A stretch of DNA of 19,536 bases. Source: JAVBNU01 sp031551265. Lineage in GTDB: Bacteria; Cyanobacteriota; Vampirovibrionia; Gastranaerophilales; Gastranaerophilaceae. Under the pieces are notes generated by a model. It saw nothing but the letters and a program-made list of their open reading frames with translations. It ran no database searches and was not told the origin of the DNA. How positions within the stretch are numbered: the first letter of the stretch is position 1; each line of letters begins with the position of its first letter. The stretch is from the NCBI GenBank assembly GCA_031551265.1, contig JAVBNU010000040.1, positions 1-19,536 of the forward strand. Direction: 5' to 3'. Position numbers and translations under genes: made by a program. Positions 1 to 7,575 of the stretch are shown here, one piece after another.

Positions 1-608
1 AAACTTATGTTAAACATTTTTTTAGCAAGATAACTGTTAATACGCCTGTTAATGCGCGAAAATATATTCAATGTTGGTTCTTTATACGGTATTTCCTCAA
101 AGAATTCATTGAAAACTTTACTATACTGCTTTTGCACAGGAGTTTCAGCATTAAACGCAAGAAACGCATCTTTGTGAGCATCAACCATGTCACTAAAATT
201 GAGGTAGTCGCATATTTTGTCATTTTTAACTCTGCTGATTACATATTCTGATTTTTTAGCCTTATCAATTGCAACTTTTCCAAAGTCAAATCCCAAAACT
301 TCCAATTTATCGCCAAACCCATTCAATAACATTTTTAAAGTCCATGCTTCTTCACCTGTAGAACACGCTCCGTCTAAAATTTTTATTTGGTTTTCACCGG
401 AAAAATGTTTAGTTACATATTTTTTTACATACTCTAAAGTCGGAGTTCCCCGAAAAAAGGAAGTTTCTTGAATCAGATATTTTCGCGCGGCATTAAACGG
501 TAAACCTTTAGCGACTTTTTCCATGTTCAAATACCCGGAAAAACTAACTTCCGAATTAGACTTTGTATTTGCACTGTTATATTGATAACTTAGGGGTGTA
601 ATTTTCAT
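1..608 (-). CDS. CheR-type SAM-dependent methyltransferase, 3' end beyond the window
   Basis: The minus strand reads open from an ATG at 608 to the window edge, about 202 residues with no stop. The protein resembles CheR-family protein-glutamate methyltransferases. Residues 48-53 read ETSFFR, the CheR 'TxFFR' signature. Residues 80-89 read GACSTGEEAW, the SAM-binding motif I that in CheR is GCSTGEEP. A second Rossmann strand follows at about 104-112 (VLGFDFGKV). The start is supported by GGAAAGG about 6 bases upstream. The usual Pro of the motif (STGEEP) is Ala here. CheR methylates chemoreceptors, but no chemotaxis gene is visible nearby, and many stand-alone CheR-like proteins have other substrates. 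The substrate is therefore unknown. The gene is divergent from the oxidoreductase operon. Confidence 0.72.
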   Translation of the reverse strand, partial: MKITPLSYQYNSANTKSNSEVSFSGYLNMEKVAKGLPFNAARKYLIQETSFFRGTPTLEYVKKYVTKHFSGENQIKILDGACSTGEEAWTLKMLLNGFGDKLEVLGFDFGKVAIDKAKKSEYVISRVKNDKICDYLNFSDMVDAHKDAFLAFNAETPVQKQYSKVFNEFFEEIPYKEPTLNIFSRINRRINSYLAKKMFNIS

Positions 609-702
609 TTTCAACCTTTCCACACTTTTGATAATTTCAATAAAACAAACACACAGAAAAAATTGCGTGCCCGAAGTTAAAATATTAAATTTCATTACAT
701 TT

Positions 703-732
703 CTGTCATTAATTTTTTATTTGATTTATAAT
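703..732 (+). promoter_or_regulatory. Candidate promoter of the 2-oxoacid oxidoreductase operon
   Basis: TATAAT at 727-732 is a perfect -10 hexamer, with CTGTCA at 703-708 as a weak -35 at 18-bp spacing. It lies about 25 bases before the first start codon, whose ribosome site AAGGAAGAG follows directly. The rest of the 609-757 divergent gap is AT-rich, and no other site is recognised in it. Confidence 0.5.
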
Positions 733-757
733 GTAGGTGTAAGGAAGAGAGTATGCA

Positions 758-964
758 ATGGGCAAAATAGTAATAAACAGAGAACGATGTAAAGCATGCT
801 ACTTATGCTTAGAAGTCTGTCCTAAAAGTGCAATTGTAAAAGATATGGAATTGAACACAAAAGGTTATTATCCTGCGGTTTTTGACGAAACTAAGGGCTG
901 TATCGGTTGTGCCATATGCGCTCATCGCTGTCCTGACCTGGCTATAGAGAAAGTATACAGATAA
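758..964 (+). CDS. 4Fe-4S ferredoxin subunit of a 2-oxoacid:ferredoxin oxidoreductase (delta subunit)
   Basis: This 68-residue protein carries two complete CxxCxxCxxxCP clusters: Cys11, 14, 17 and 21, and Cys48, 51, 54 and 58. It is therefore a dicluster 4Fe-4S ferredoxin of the size of PorD/KorD/VorD delta subunits. It should pass electrons from the thiamine-bound intermediate to a free ferredoxin in the cytoplasm. The start has a good ribosome site (AAGGAAGAG). Its stop codon TAA shares its last base with the ATG of the alpha subunit, so the genes are translationally coupled. First gene of a four-gene operon in the order delta, alpha, beta, gamma. Confidence 0.9.
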   Translation: MGKIVINRERCKACYLCLEVCPKSAIVKDMELNTKGYYPAVFDETKGCIGCAICAHRCPDLAIEKVYR

Positions 965-2061
965 TGCCTGAAAAACAACTATTAAACGGAAATTATGCAA
1001 TCGTGCAAGCCGCTATACAAGCAGGTTTGCAAAGTTATTTCGGATACCCGATAACGCCTCAGAGCGAAATAGGCGAGTATCTAAGCGAAGAGTTACCGGC
1101 GCTTGGTCGTGCTTTTGTATGTGCGGAGAGCGAAGTGGCCGCAATAAATATGCTCCTTGGAGCAGGAGCAACCGGCGTAAAAGCTATGACATCATCTTCT
1201 GCATGCGCAATCGCACTTATGCAAGAAGGCTTATCTTTTATTGCTTTAGACGAAGTACCCTGTGTTTTAATCAGCGTAATGCGTGCAGGCCCCGGGTTAG
1301 GCTACATTTACCCTGCTCAAGGCGACTACAATCAGGCAGTTAAGGGCGGTGGCAACGGTGACTACAAAATTATCACCTTCGCTCCTTCGTGCGTACAAGA
1401 GTGTATCGATCTGACATATAAAGCTTTTTACGTCTCACAAAAATACAGAACACCTGTTTGTGTCCTATCAGACGGCCTGATTGGGCAAATGATGGAACCT
1501 GCTCTGCTAGGCGGATATCCTTATCCTGAAGTTGAGACTGATTCTTGGGCGCTTAGCGGGGCTAAAGGGCGCAAGCCAAGATGTATAAAAACAATTGAGC
1601 GTGAGCCTGAAGTGCTGCAAGACCGCGTAACAAAATTATTTGAAAAATACGCGCTCATCGCTAAAAACGAAAATACTTATGAAAAATACAAGCTTGATGA
1701 TGCAGAGCTTGTTGTTACAGCTTTTGGAAGTATTGCGCGCGTCGCGAAATCAGCTGTCAAAAAAGCGCGTCAACAAGGAATGAAAGTCGGGCTATTCCGT
1801 CCGATTATGCTCAACCCGTTCCCTGAAAAAGAAATTGGTGAAATGGCCAAAAAAGCAAAAATGATTTTAGACATAGAATTAAACATGGGGCAAATGCTGC
1901 AAGACGTAAAAGCGTCAGTCAATACTGATGTACCTATTGAGTTTTACGGCAGAGCAGCGGGCAAAATGATGACTGTAGATGAAATCTACGCTCAAATTTA
2001 TAACAAATACATGAAAATGAATGAAGGTTCTTATGGAAAAACTTGCGTATCAAAAGCCTGA
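964..2061 (+). CDS. vorB: 2-oxoacid:ferredoxin oxidoreductase alpha subunit (VorB/KorA type)
   Basis: A 365-residue alpha subunit. The N-terminal half is the pyruvate-flavodoxin/ferredoxin oxidoreductase pyrimidine-binding domain, with family motifs GYPITPQSEI (about 28-37), ESEVAAINM (about 56-64), MTSSS (about 76-80) and GPGLGYIYPAQGDY (about 109-122). The C-terminal domain II is seen in ELVVTAFGSIARVAKSAV. Length and motifs fit the VorB/KorA group, which oxidatively decarboxylates branched-chain 2-oxoacids or 2-oxoglutarate to acyl-CoA and reduced ferredoxin. Sequence reading alone cannot separate these substrates. The start overlaps the ferredoxin stop by one base, and the last 29 bases overlap the beta subunit. 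Oxygen-sensitive enzymes of this type point to anaerobic metabolism. Confidence 0.9.
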   Translation: MPEKQLLNGNYAIVQAAIQAGLQSYFGYPITPQSEIGEYLSEELPALGRAFVCAESEVAAINMLLGAGATGVKAMTSSSACAIALMQEGLSFIALDEVPCVLISVMRAGPGLGYIYPAQGDYNQAVKGGGNGDYKIITFAPSCVQECIDLTYKAFYVSQKYRTPVCVLSDGLIGQMMEPALLGGYPYPEVETDSWALSGAKGRKPRCIKTIEREPEVLQDRVTKLFEKYALIAKNENTYEKYKLDDAELVVTAFGSIARVAKSAVKKARQQGMKVGLFRPIMLNPFPEKEIGEMAKKAKMILDIELNMGQMLQDVKASVNTDVPIEFYGRAAGKMMTVDEIYAQIYNKYMKMNEGSYGKTCVSKA

Positions 2062-2797
2062 GACAATTAAAGATGATTTTGCATTTACTTTCTGCCCCGG
2101 CTGCGACCACGGAGTAGCGATAAAACTAGTGGCAGAAGTAATAGACGAGCTTGGCGTCCGCGAAAACACAATCGCTATATCATCCGTAGGCTGCTCAGTT
2201 TTCCTCGATGACTATATGAATTTAGACATCGTAGAATCACCTCACGGACGCGCATTGGCAGTCGCAACAGGAGTAAAACGTTCAAAGCCTGACAAAGTAG
2301 TATTTACATACCAGGGAGACGGTGACTTCGCCTCAATAGGTATCGCTGAATCCATACACGCATTCACACGTTCTGAAAAAGTTACGGCAATTTGTATAAA
2401 CAATACAACATACGGCATGACCGGCGGTCAATCAGGCCCGACTACGCTTATAGGACAAGTGACAACAACAACTCCTAACGGGCGTAACGTTGAGCAATAC
2501 GGTTATCCTATAAAAATTTCAGAAGTAATTTCACAACTGGATGGTGCAGCATACGTTGCGAGAGTTTCGCTTGACACACCTCAAGCATTAATGAAAGCAA
2601 AAGCAGCTATTAAACGTGCATTTGAAATCCAACTACAAGGGCTCGGCAGCAGTTTTGTAGAAATCTTGGCAACTTGCCCGACAAACTGGAAAATGTCACC
2701 AAGCGAATCGCACAAACACGTTCGTGAAGTTTTGATGAAAACATTTGTACCAAAAGTATTCAAAGATAAATTAAGCGGAGAAGGTTATGGAAGCTAG
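2033..2797 (+). CDS. 2-oxoacid:ferredoxin oxidoreductase beta subunit, TPP-binding
   Basis: A 254-residue thiamine-pyrophosphate-binding beta subunit. FCPGCDHG near residues 21-28 is the conserved CPGCGHG-type cluster/TPP region. YQGDGDFASIGIAESIHA (about 102-119) is the GDG...N thiamine-binding motif, completed by INNTTYGMTGGQ (about 129-140). The start at 2033 is preferred over the in-frame ATG at 2021 because GAAGG at 2023-2027 sits six bases before 2033, whereas 2021 has no ribosome site. It overlaps the alpha subunit by 29 bases and the gamma subunit by 11 bases, so the operon is fully coupled. Together with alpha it forms the catalytic pair for CoA-dependent oxidative decarboxylation of a 2-oxoacid. 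Confidence 0.9.
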   Translation: MEKLAYQKPETIKDDFAFTFCPGCDHGVAIKLVAEVIDELGVRENTIAISSVGCSVFLDDYMNLDIVESPHGRALAVATGVKRSKPDKVVFTYQGDGDFASIGIAESIHAFTRSEKVTAICINNTTYGMTGGQSGPTTLIGQVTTTTPNGRNVEQYGYPIKISEVISQLDGAAYVARVSLDTPQALMKAKAAIKRAFEIQLQGLGSSFVEILATCPTNWKMSPSESHKHVREVLMKTFVPKVFKDKLSGEGYGS

Positions 2798-3347
2798 TCT
2801 TATTATCGCCGGATTCGGCGGCCAGGGAGTTATTTCAGCAGGACAAATTTTAGCAAAAGCTTTTATGCGTGAAGATCTACAAATAACGTGGCTCCCTGCA
2901 TACGGCGCTGAAATGCGCGGTGGTACAGTAAACTGCATTCTATCTTTCTCTGATGATGAAGTCGCATCAGCTTATATCGAAGTCCCAGACACTGTTATAG
3001 CGCTAAATTTACCGTCTTTTGAAAAATTTGAAAAACAGGTTAAGCCCGGTGGGCTGATGATTGCAAACTCATCACTTATAAATGCAAAACCATCACGCAA
3101 AGACATTGAATATACTTTTATTCCGATTTCGGAAATAGCAAATGAGGTCGGTAACATTAAAACAGCTAATGTCGTTGCGCTTGGGGCATTTTTAGCACTG
3201 AGACCGTTTGTAAAACCTGAAAATTTATGCATTGAAATCGAAGAAACGTTTAATTTAAAGAAAAAATCTGTTGTAAACGTCAACATTAAATCCTTCAACG
3301 CAGGTTATGACTACGCCGCTAAAAAAGCTAAGGTAGCCTCGCACTAG
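2787..3347 (+). CDS. 2-oxoacid:ferredoxin oxidoreductase gamma subunit
   Basis: A 186-residue protein of the pyruvate/ketoisovalerate oxidoreductase catalytic-domain (PorG/KorC) family. IIAGFGGQGVISAGQILAKA at residues 6-25 is the typical opening glycine-rich motif, followed by PAYGAEMRGGTVNC (about 38-51), which is highly conserved in gamma subunits and contributes to CoA and cluster contacts. The start has GGAGAAGG just upstream and overlaps the beta gene by 11 bases. The length is normal for the family. It is the last gene of the operon. No classical T-tracted terminator follows; the next structure is the long inverted repeat at 3402-3582. Confidence 0.9.
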   Translation: MEASLIIAGFGGQGVISAGQILAKAFMREDLQITWLPAYGAEMRGGTVNCILSFSDDEVASAYIEVPDTVIALNLPSFEKFEKQVKPGGLMIANSSLINAKPSRKDIEYTFIPISEIANEVGNIKTANVVALGAFLALRPFVKPENLCIEIEETFNLKKKSVVNVNIKSFNAGYDYAAKKAKVASH

Positions 3348-3401
3348 GCCGCTATATAATGTTGGTGAAGTGGTGACTCCACCCTACTTAACTAGACTTC
3401 G

Positions 3402-3582
3402 CGTCATGCTGAACTTGTTTCAGCATCTATCGATTGGTGGATTTTAAAATTGATTTAGGAATTTCGTGAAATAAATTTGCGAAAAAAAATTTGTGATTTA
3501 TTAGAAATTTAGAACAACCAATCCCATAAACAAAAGTATATTTCTACGCTGGTACAGATGCTGAAACAAGTTCAGCATGACG
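3402..3582. repeat. MITE-like element: 27-bp perfect inverted termini, each itself a hairpin
   Basis: Positions 3402-3428 and 3556-3582 are perfect reverse complements over 27 bases, 127 bases apart. Each arm is itself a stem-loop (TGCTGAA-CTTGT-TTCAGCA). Inner matches extend the symmetry: GATTGGT near 3434 with ACCAATC near 3523, and AATTTC with GAAATT further in. The whole 181-base stretch can therefore fold as one long imperfect hairpin. There is no reading frame inside. This is the build of a MITE or a palindromic intergenic repeat. It may also act as a transcription end for the upstream operon. It fills most of the 3348-3629 gene-free gap. Confidence 0.72.
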
Positions 3583-3629
3583 TGAGATGTGAAAAGACTG
3601 CAAAGGTACGGCTCATGCATAGAATTAAC

Positions 3630-4157
3630 TTATAAATTATCCGGCTCAGGCAATAACTGTGCGTATTTTTTATTCCAAGGTCTTTTTAGCAGCTTATCAG
3701 TTTTTTCATCGGGGATAGCGCCTGCGTTGATTAAAATTTCTGCAATATACGGCTGGCCTTGTTTTATCGCCTGATTTAACGGTTTTTCAAAATTCGAGGT
3801 TTGGTTCACATCTGCGTTGTTATGTATGAGTGTTTTTATACAGTCAATTTTATTCTTATAAATTGCAAAGCCCAGAACAGTATCTCCTTTGTAAACAGTG
3901 TTAGGGTTAGCGCCTTTTGAGAGCAATAAGTGTAACATTTCAGGTTTATCATAACCAACGGCATAAAAAACAACAGGCAACGAAACATATTTCTCATTAG
4001 GGTCATAACCCATATTTAATAGCTGTTCTGCACCTATTATATCATCGTGATAAACAGCGCTTACGAGAGCCGAAGGCTTATCAGTTCTTTGTCCTGCAGC
4101 ATACCCCACGCAGGAAAACGACAATAAAGTCAACACTAATATTAAAATTTTTTTCAT
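3630..4157 (-). CDS. Secreted ankyrin-repeat protein
   Basis: A 175-residue protein with an N-terminal signal peptide: MKK, then a hydrophobic stretch to about residue 17, with a likely cut after GYA (about 20). Three to four ankyrin repeats follow, seen as ALVSAVYHDDIIGAEQLLNMGYDPN (in part), the LHLLLSKGANPN repeat, the IKTLIHNNADVN repeat, and a last one ending AEILINAGAIPD. Ankyrin repeats bind other proteins, so a periplasmic or exported binding role is likely but the partner is unknown. An in-frame ATG lies 12 bases further upstream (4169). The start at 4157 is preferred because GGGGAGA lies at the right distance and the signal peptide then begins MKK. Single gene between the MITE-like repeat and a divergent small gene. 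Confidence 0.75.
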   Translation of the reverse strand: MKKILILVLTLLSFSCVGYAAGQRTDKPSALVSAVYHDDIIGAEQLLNMGYDPNEKYVSLPVVFYAVGYDKPEMLHLLLSKGANPNTVYKGDTVLGFAIYKNKIDCIKTLIHNNADVNQTSNFEKPLNQAIKQGQPYIAEILINAGAIPDEKTDKLLKRPWNKKYAQLLPEPDNL

Positions 4158-4326
4158 AATTCTCCCCATAAAAATTTTATATTAATATTTTATCTCTTTT
4201 TTAAGAAATTTTAAAAAAACTGTAAACAAATGTAACAATTATTTTTATATAACACATTTTAGCAACTCGAAAAACGTTTATTTATATAAGGGACAGAGTA
4301 CACATATATAAACATGGAGAGAAACA

Positions 4327-4620
4327 TTGGCTAACTTAGTATGTGGCGCGGCCGGAAAGAACTTTTTCGCAGCAATGCTACATGATGCACAAGGACGATT
4401 ATCGCGGGTCTCTGAAAAGAGAGCCAAACTCGCAATTTCCATGTCGCGTTCAGGAGGCGGCTCTAATCAAGCTGCAGAAGCCATGGATAAAGCTCTTGAG
4501 CAAAAACAAAAAACTCTGGAAACGTTGTGTAAGTTATTAGAAGGCCTGCAGCAAGCTCACGAAAAGCTTTGCGATATGGCCTGCAAAGATGCTGCCCCTA
4601 AATTCGATAAAAATGCCTAA
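4327..4620 (+). CDS. Small helical/coiled-coil protein of unknown function, TTG start
   Basis: A 97-residue protein that I do not recognise. It starts with TTG at 4327, preceded by GGAGAG at the right distance; the ATG at 4314 is in another frame and closes after a few codons. From about residue 48 to 88 it is strongly helical and charged with heptad-like spacing (AMDKALEQKQKTLETLCKLL and onwards), suggesting a coiled coil. There are cysteines at about 6, 68, 82 and 86, and no signal peptide or membrane segment. Its stop codon overlaps the stop of trmFO on the opposite strand by a few bases, so the genes are convergent with no room for a terminator. Confidence 0.65.
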   Translation: MANLVCGAAGKNFFAAMLHDAQGRLSRVSEKRAKLAISMSRSGGGSNQAAEAMDKALEQKQKTLETLCKLLEGLQQAHEKLCDMACKDAAPKFDKNA

Positions 4621-5939
4621 GTATTTATATAATCTATGAGCTGTAATAGTCTCTCTCTCCCTCTCTCACCCAACAATTTATTCTTTAATTTTTTATCTTT
4701 CCTTATCTTTTTCTCCATCGCCATGTCCAGTATAATACCCCAATTTGAGTTAATAGGTTGAATTGAATTATGATTGCTACAGGCTATATAGCCTAGTAAA
4801 GCCCCGGTCATCGTCTCCTCAGGGAAAATGACCAACTCAAGGCTGCCCATATAACGACTTATGTTAATAGCAGCGGCCAAACCCGACATTATAGCCTCAG
4901 TATAGCCTTCCGTTCCTGTGATTTGTCCGGCAAAAAACACGTTTGGCGCAATTTTTGATTGCAATGTAGGGTTCAAAACCTTCGGACTGTTAATAAACGT
5001 ATTCCGATGCATAACACCATATCGCACAATATTTGCATTCTCAAGACCCGGGATTGAATGTATCAACTCCTTTTGCGCAGGCCACTTCAAGTTCGTTTGA
5101 AACCCGACCAAATTATAGAGCGTATTCGCCTTATTATCCTGACGCAGCTGTACAACAGCGTAATTCTCTCTCTGAGTTCGCTCATCAACCAGCCCGACCG
5201 GCTTCATCGGCCCGTATCGCAATGTATCAATACCACGTGATGCAAGCACTTCAATCGGCAAGCAAGATTCAAAGAAACTTGCATTCTTTTCAAAACTCTT
5301 TAACTCGATTTTCGGCGCGTTAGTTAAAATATCATAGAATTTCAAGTACTCATCTTTGTCCATCGGGCAATTTATATACGACGCATCACCTTTGTTGTAG
5401 CGGTTTGCAATGAATGCCCTGTCAAAATTAATGCTGTCTTTCTCCACAATCGGCGCTATAGCGTCAAAAAAGAATAAGTTTTGCTCGCCCGTAAATTTCA
5501 TAACATCAGCAGCCAAATCATCCGACGTCAGCGGCCCTGAAGCAATCAAAATCACTCCATCTTTAGGTATAGTTTTAATTTCCTCCCTAATTACATTGAT
5601 TTTAGGGTTACTCTCAATCAACTCAGTGACTTTTTGAGAAAACAATTCTCTATCAATAGCCAACGCACCACCAGCCGGTACTTGAGACTCAATTGCCAAT
5701 TTAATCAAAAACGAATCAAGCATTTGCAGCTCTTTTTTCAACTGGCCGCTTGCGTTCGTCTCATCCTGCGAGCCCAAGCTATTTGAGCACACAAATTCAG
5801 CAAAATCACCCGATACATGCGCGCCGGTTGTTTTGTGAGGACGCATTTCATACAAATCAACCTCAAAACCTTTATGTGCCAGCTGCAACGCTGCTTCACT
5901 ACCTGCCAACCCACCGCCTACAATAGTTATTCTACTCAA
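4617..5939 (-). CDS. trmFO: TrmFO, folate-dependent tRNA (uracil-54-C5)-methyltransferase
   Basis: A 440-residue flavoprotein that makes 5-methyluridine at position 54 of the tRNA T-loop, using methylenetetrahydrofolate and FAD. The N-terminal Rossmann motif IVGGGLAGSEAA (about 6-17) and LYEMRP (29-34) are typical. Both catalytic cysteines of the characterised family are present: Cys51 in EFVCSNSLGS and Cys226 in FESCLPIE. The C-terminal FAGQITGTEGYTEA motif is also present. Length is normal. The start codon is TTG (5937-5939), with AAGGA upstream inside the preceding gene. The first 8 bases overlap the HD-GYP gene, implying coupled translation. TrmFO is found in Firmicutes, Cyanobacteria and their relatives, and some Proteobacteria, while TrmA replaces it in most gamma-proteobacteria. 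Confidence 0.95.
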   Translation of the reverse strand: MSRITIVGGGLAGSEAALQLAHKGFEVDLYEMRPHKTTGAHVSGDFAEFVCSNSLGSQDETNASGQLKKELQMLDSFLIKLAIESQVPAGGALAIDRELFSQKVTELIESNPKINVIREEIKTIPKDGVILIASGPLTSDDLAADVMKFTGEQNLFFFDAIAPIVEKDSINFDRAFIANRYNKGDASYINCPMDKDEYLKFYDILTNAPKIELKSFEKNASFFESCLPIEVLASRGIDTLRYGPMKPVGLVDERTQRENYAVVQLRQDNKANTLYNLVGFQTNLKWPAQKELIHSIPGLENANIVRYGVMHRNTFINSPKVLNPTLQSKIAPNVFFAGQITGTEGYTEAIMSGLAAAINISRYMGSLELVIFPEETMTGALLGYIACSNHNSIQPINSNWGIILDMAMEKKIRKDKKLKNKLLGERGRERLLQLIDYINT

Positions 5940-7044
5940 AAACCATTTCCTTCAACGGCTTTACATCATTATAGCTGAACATATGGATAAATGTGTAAAA
6001 CAAATCTGGCAAAAACGTCCCAGTGCCCATGTTTAGCATTTCTCTGAGAGCTTCGCGGTTATTATTAATCTTAAAATTCGTGCGGTTAAACACTAAATTA
6101 TCAAACGTACTGCAAATACTTATTATATTCGACGGAATATCAATCTGTTCACCTGAAAGGCCGTTAGGATAGCCGCTTCCGTCATTATTTTCATGGTGGC
6201 ACAACACAGCTATTGCAACTCTTTTAGGAAGTTTAAATTCTTCTTTAATAATATCGTAGCCCAAGAGTGCATGCTCTTTGAGCGGCGCCATCGCCGAAAG
6301 CCTGTACTTACCTATATCATGCAGTAACGCGCTCAGCGTAACATCAGCAAGAGCTTCTTCTTTGTAACCAACTCTCATTGCTAATGCGGTCGATAACATC
6401 GCCGTATTTAACAAGTGGCAGTTACTATACTCGCCCAAAAAAAGTAATCCTGAGCATTTGTTGATATTGTCAGCCAGCGCCTTCAGTTCTTCAATTATCT
6501 TGCTTCTTACTTCTAAAAATAATTCCAGTGATTTATCAATCTCACCGGACTGAAATAGCTGCAATGCATTTATAAACACCGTTTTAATCTTTATTTGCAC
6601 ATCATAGTCAATAATCGAATCCTTATTCAACGGCCCTTTGTAATTATCCACGTTAATATTATCAATATACGAATGAGTGCGTTTTTCAACAGGACGAATA
6701 AAATCAATCTTTTCAATAATAATGTTCTCGTCCAATTTTGCAATCAATGACGCGTCGGCCTCATGCTCTTTTTGTTGAGGCTGCCCTGACGGTTGAAGTT
6801 GAGGGTGCTTAGCTTTAGCTAAATTCTCAAGCTCAGCATCAACAGCATTCATTTTATTATAATCAACTATAGCCTCAGTATCATCCTTAGACTTTTTGTA
6901 GATCACAGGCATTTTACGCAAAGTCGCAATTTTGTTCGGCGTTAAGGTTTCACCCTCGCTCAAAATCAATTCACCCTTCTTGCCATACACAGCAAAAGGA
7001 AGTACCTTATAATATATTAACTCTTCGACCAATAATGGTTCCAT
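5932..7044 (-). CDS. HD-GYP domain protein, putative cyclic-di-GMP phosphodiesterase
   Basis: A 370-residue protein. The N-terminal 140 residues are a variable region with a low-complexity Pro/Gln patch (about 82-92). The C-terminal HD-GYP domain (about 195-330) shows His210 (NCHLLN), the LLHDIGK motif (His242-Asp243), His258 (KEHALLGYDI), His283-His284-Glu285 and GSGYP (289-293). These are the hallmark residues of c-di-GMP-hydrolysing HD-GYP enzymes. In the later helix, where the family usually has two Asp (DxxDA), this protein reads CSTFDNL with only the second Asp (Asp315). Activity should therefore not be assumed. A GTG at 7050 is an alternative start. No receiver domain is present. Upstream of and overlapping trmFO, forming a two-gene operon. 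Confidence 0.85.
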   Translation of the reverse strand: MEPLLVEELIYYKVLPFAVYGKKGELILSEGETLTPNKIATLRKMPVIYKKSKDDTEAIVDYNKMNAVDAELENLAKAKHPQLQPSGQPQQKEHEADASLIAKLDENIIIEKIDFIRPVEKRTHSYIDNINVDNYKGPLNKDSIIDYDVQIKIKTVFINALQLFQSGEIDKSLELFLEVRSKIIEELKALADNINKCSGLLFLGEYSNCHLLNTAMLSTALAMRVGYKEEALADVTLSALLHDIGKYRLSAMAPLKEHALLGYDIIKEEFKLPKRVAIAVLCHHENNDGSGYPNGLSGEQIDIPSNIISICSTFDNLVFNRTNFKINNNREALREMLNMGTGTFLPDLFYTFIHMFSYNDVKPLKEMVFE

Positions 7045-7085
7045 TTTCACCCAACAGCTTTCACGTCCACTAAGATTACAATGTA

Positions 7086-7114
7086 ATTGTACAATTTTTT
7101 GTTAAATAATTCAA
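7086..7114 (-). promoter_or_regulatory. Promoter of the HD-GYP-trmFO operon
   Basis: Read on the minus strand, TTGAAT (7114-7109) and TACAAT (7091-7086) form a -35/-10 pair with exactly 17 bp between them, about 36 bases before the start region of the HD-GYP gene. This fits a housekeeping sigma-70 promoter. Confidence 0.6.
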
Positions 7115-7156
7115 TGGAATCAAAGAAAATACTATATTTATAGTACGAAATATCTC

Positions 7157-7185
7157 TTGACATTCCTCGCCGGTCTTAATATTAT
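7157..7185 (+). promoter_or_regulatory. Promoter of tRNA-Gln
   Basis: A perfect -35 TTGACA at 7157-7162 and a -10 TATTAT at 7180-7185 are separated by 17 bp, placing transcription start about 6-7 bases before the mature tRNA 5' end. Confidence 0.8.
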
Positions 7186-7198
7186 AGAATAATCATAT

Positions 7199-7270
7199 TG
7201 GGGTGTCGCCAAGTGGTAAGGCACCTGGTTTTGGTCCAGGCATTCCGAGGTTCGAATCCTTGCACCCCAG
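7199..7270 (+). tRNA. tRNA-Gln (anticodon UUG)
   Basis: A complete 72-nt cloverleaf. The 7-bp acceptor stem is TGGGGTG (7199-7205) with CACCCCA (7263-7269), followed by discriminator G at 7270. The anticodon arm CCTGG-TTTTGGT-CCAGG gives the anticodon TTG. The T-arm is CGAGG-TTCGAAT-CCTTG with the invariant TTCGAAT. No CCA is encoded, so it must be added enzymatically. It has its own promoter and a rho-independent terminator. It is the likely anchor of the accessory island to its right, because its 3' region recurs downstream. Confidence 0.97.
7249..7266 (+). repeat. att-like core inside the tRNA-Gln 3' end (copy 1 of 3)
   Basis: The 18 bases GGTTCGAATCCTTGCACC of the T-arm and acceptor strand are repeated exactly at 16620-16637 and with two mismatches at 13663-13680. 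Neither downstream copy belongs to a complete tRNA. tRNA 3' ends are classic integration sites of tyrosine-recombinase elements, so this is read as attL or the native attB core. No integrase is in the window to confirm it. Confidence 0.6.
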
Positions 7271-7279
7271 AGTTACAGG

Positions 7280-7316
7280 AAATGACCGTGTAAAAACGGT
7301 CATTTTGCTTTTTATC
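7280..7316 (+). terminator. Rho-independent terminator of tRNA-Gln
   Basis: A perfect 10-bp stem, AAATGACCGT (7280-7289) with ACGGTCATTT (7296-7305), has a 6-base loop and is followed by TGCTTTTT. The repeat block of module A begins within or directly after its T-tract, at 7313. Confidence 0.88.
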
Positions 7317-7571
7317 GTTCGACAGTTAGTTTGATATTTATACACACTAGGTCAAACCCTTATATGGATTGAATATAAGCAGAATTTACTATGAATATCA
7401 AACCAATTGAAAACAACGTTTATCCAATTGATAATATTTTCTCAAATGAAACCGTTCAGCCTCAAACTAGGACAGCGTTTGAGTCATCAAGATTGCACTG
7501 GACAGTTAGTTTGATATTTATACACACCTTAACAAAAAGTCGGAAGCATTTTTTGTTCGAAGTCGGAAAAA
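7313..7571 (+). repeat. Structured repeat block A (start of the 718-bp duplicated module)
   Basis: The block holds a 27-bp perfect direct repeat at 7321-7347 and 7501-7527, exactly 180 bp apart. An inverted copy of its core lies between them: GTTTGATATT at 7329-7338 and 7509-7518, with AATATCAAAC at 7394-7403. A further hairpin, CTCAAAC with GTTTGAG, lies around 7461-7483. The block ends in AAGTCGGAA repeated twice (7534-7571). The same layout recurs as blocks B (13715-13973) and C (16670-16942). It could be a recombination or transposition end, or a structured RNA. I do not recognise it as a named family. The plus-strand frame across it is not supported as a gene. Confidence 0.75.
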
Positions 7572-7575
7572 ATTT

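Noticed and set aside
1119..1343. Plus-strand 74-codon frame inside the alpha subunit gene
   Set aside because: Out-of-frame shadow of a strongly conserved gene, with no ribosome site.
7321..7527. CRISPR array, suggested by regularly spaced repeats
   Set aside because: There are only two direct copies per block, at 180-bp spacing, with a central inverted copy. The spacing and number do not fit CRISPR, and no cas genes are present.
7321..7527. Integron attC sites or a dif/Xer site
   Set aside because: The direct repeats do not carry a proper GTTRRRY/RYYYAAC pair or a recognisable dif core, and no integron integrase is present.
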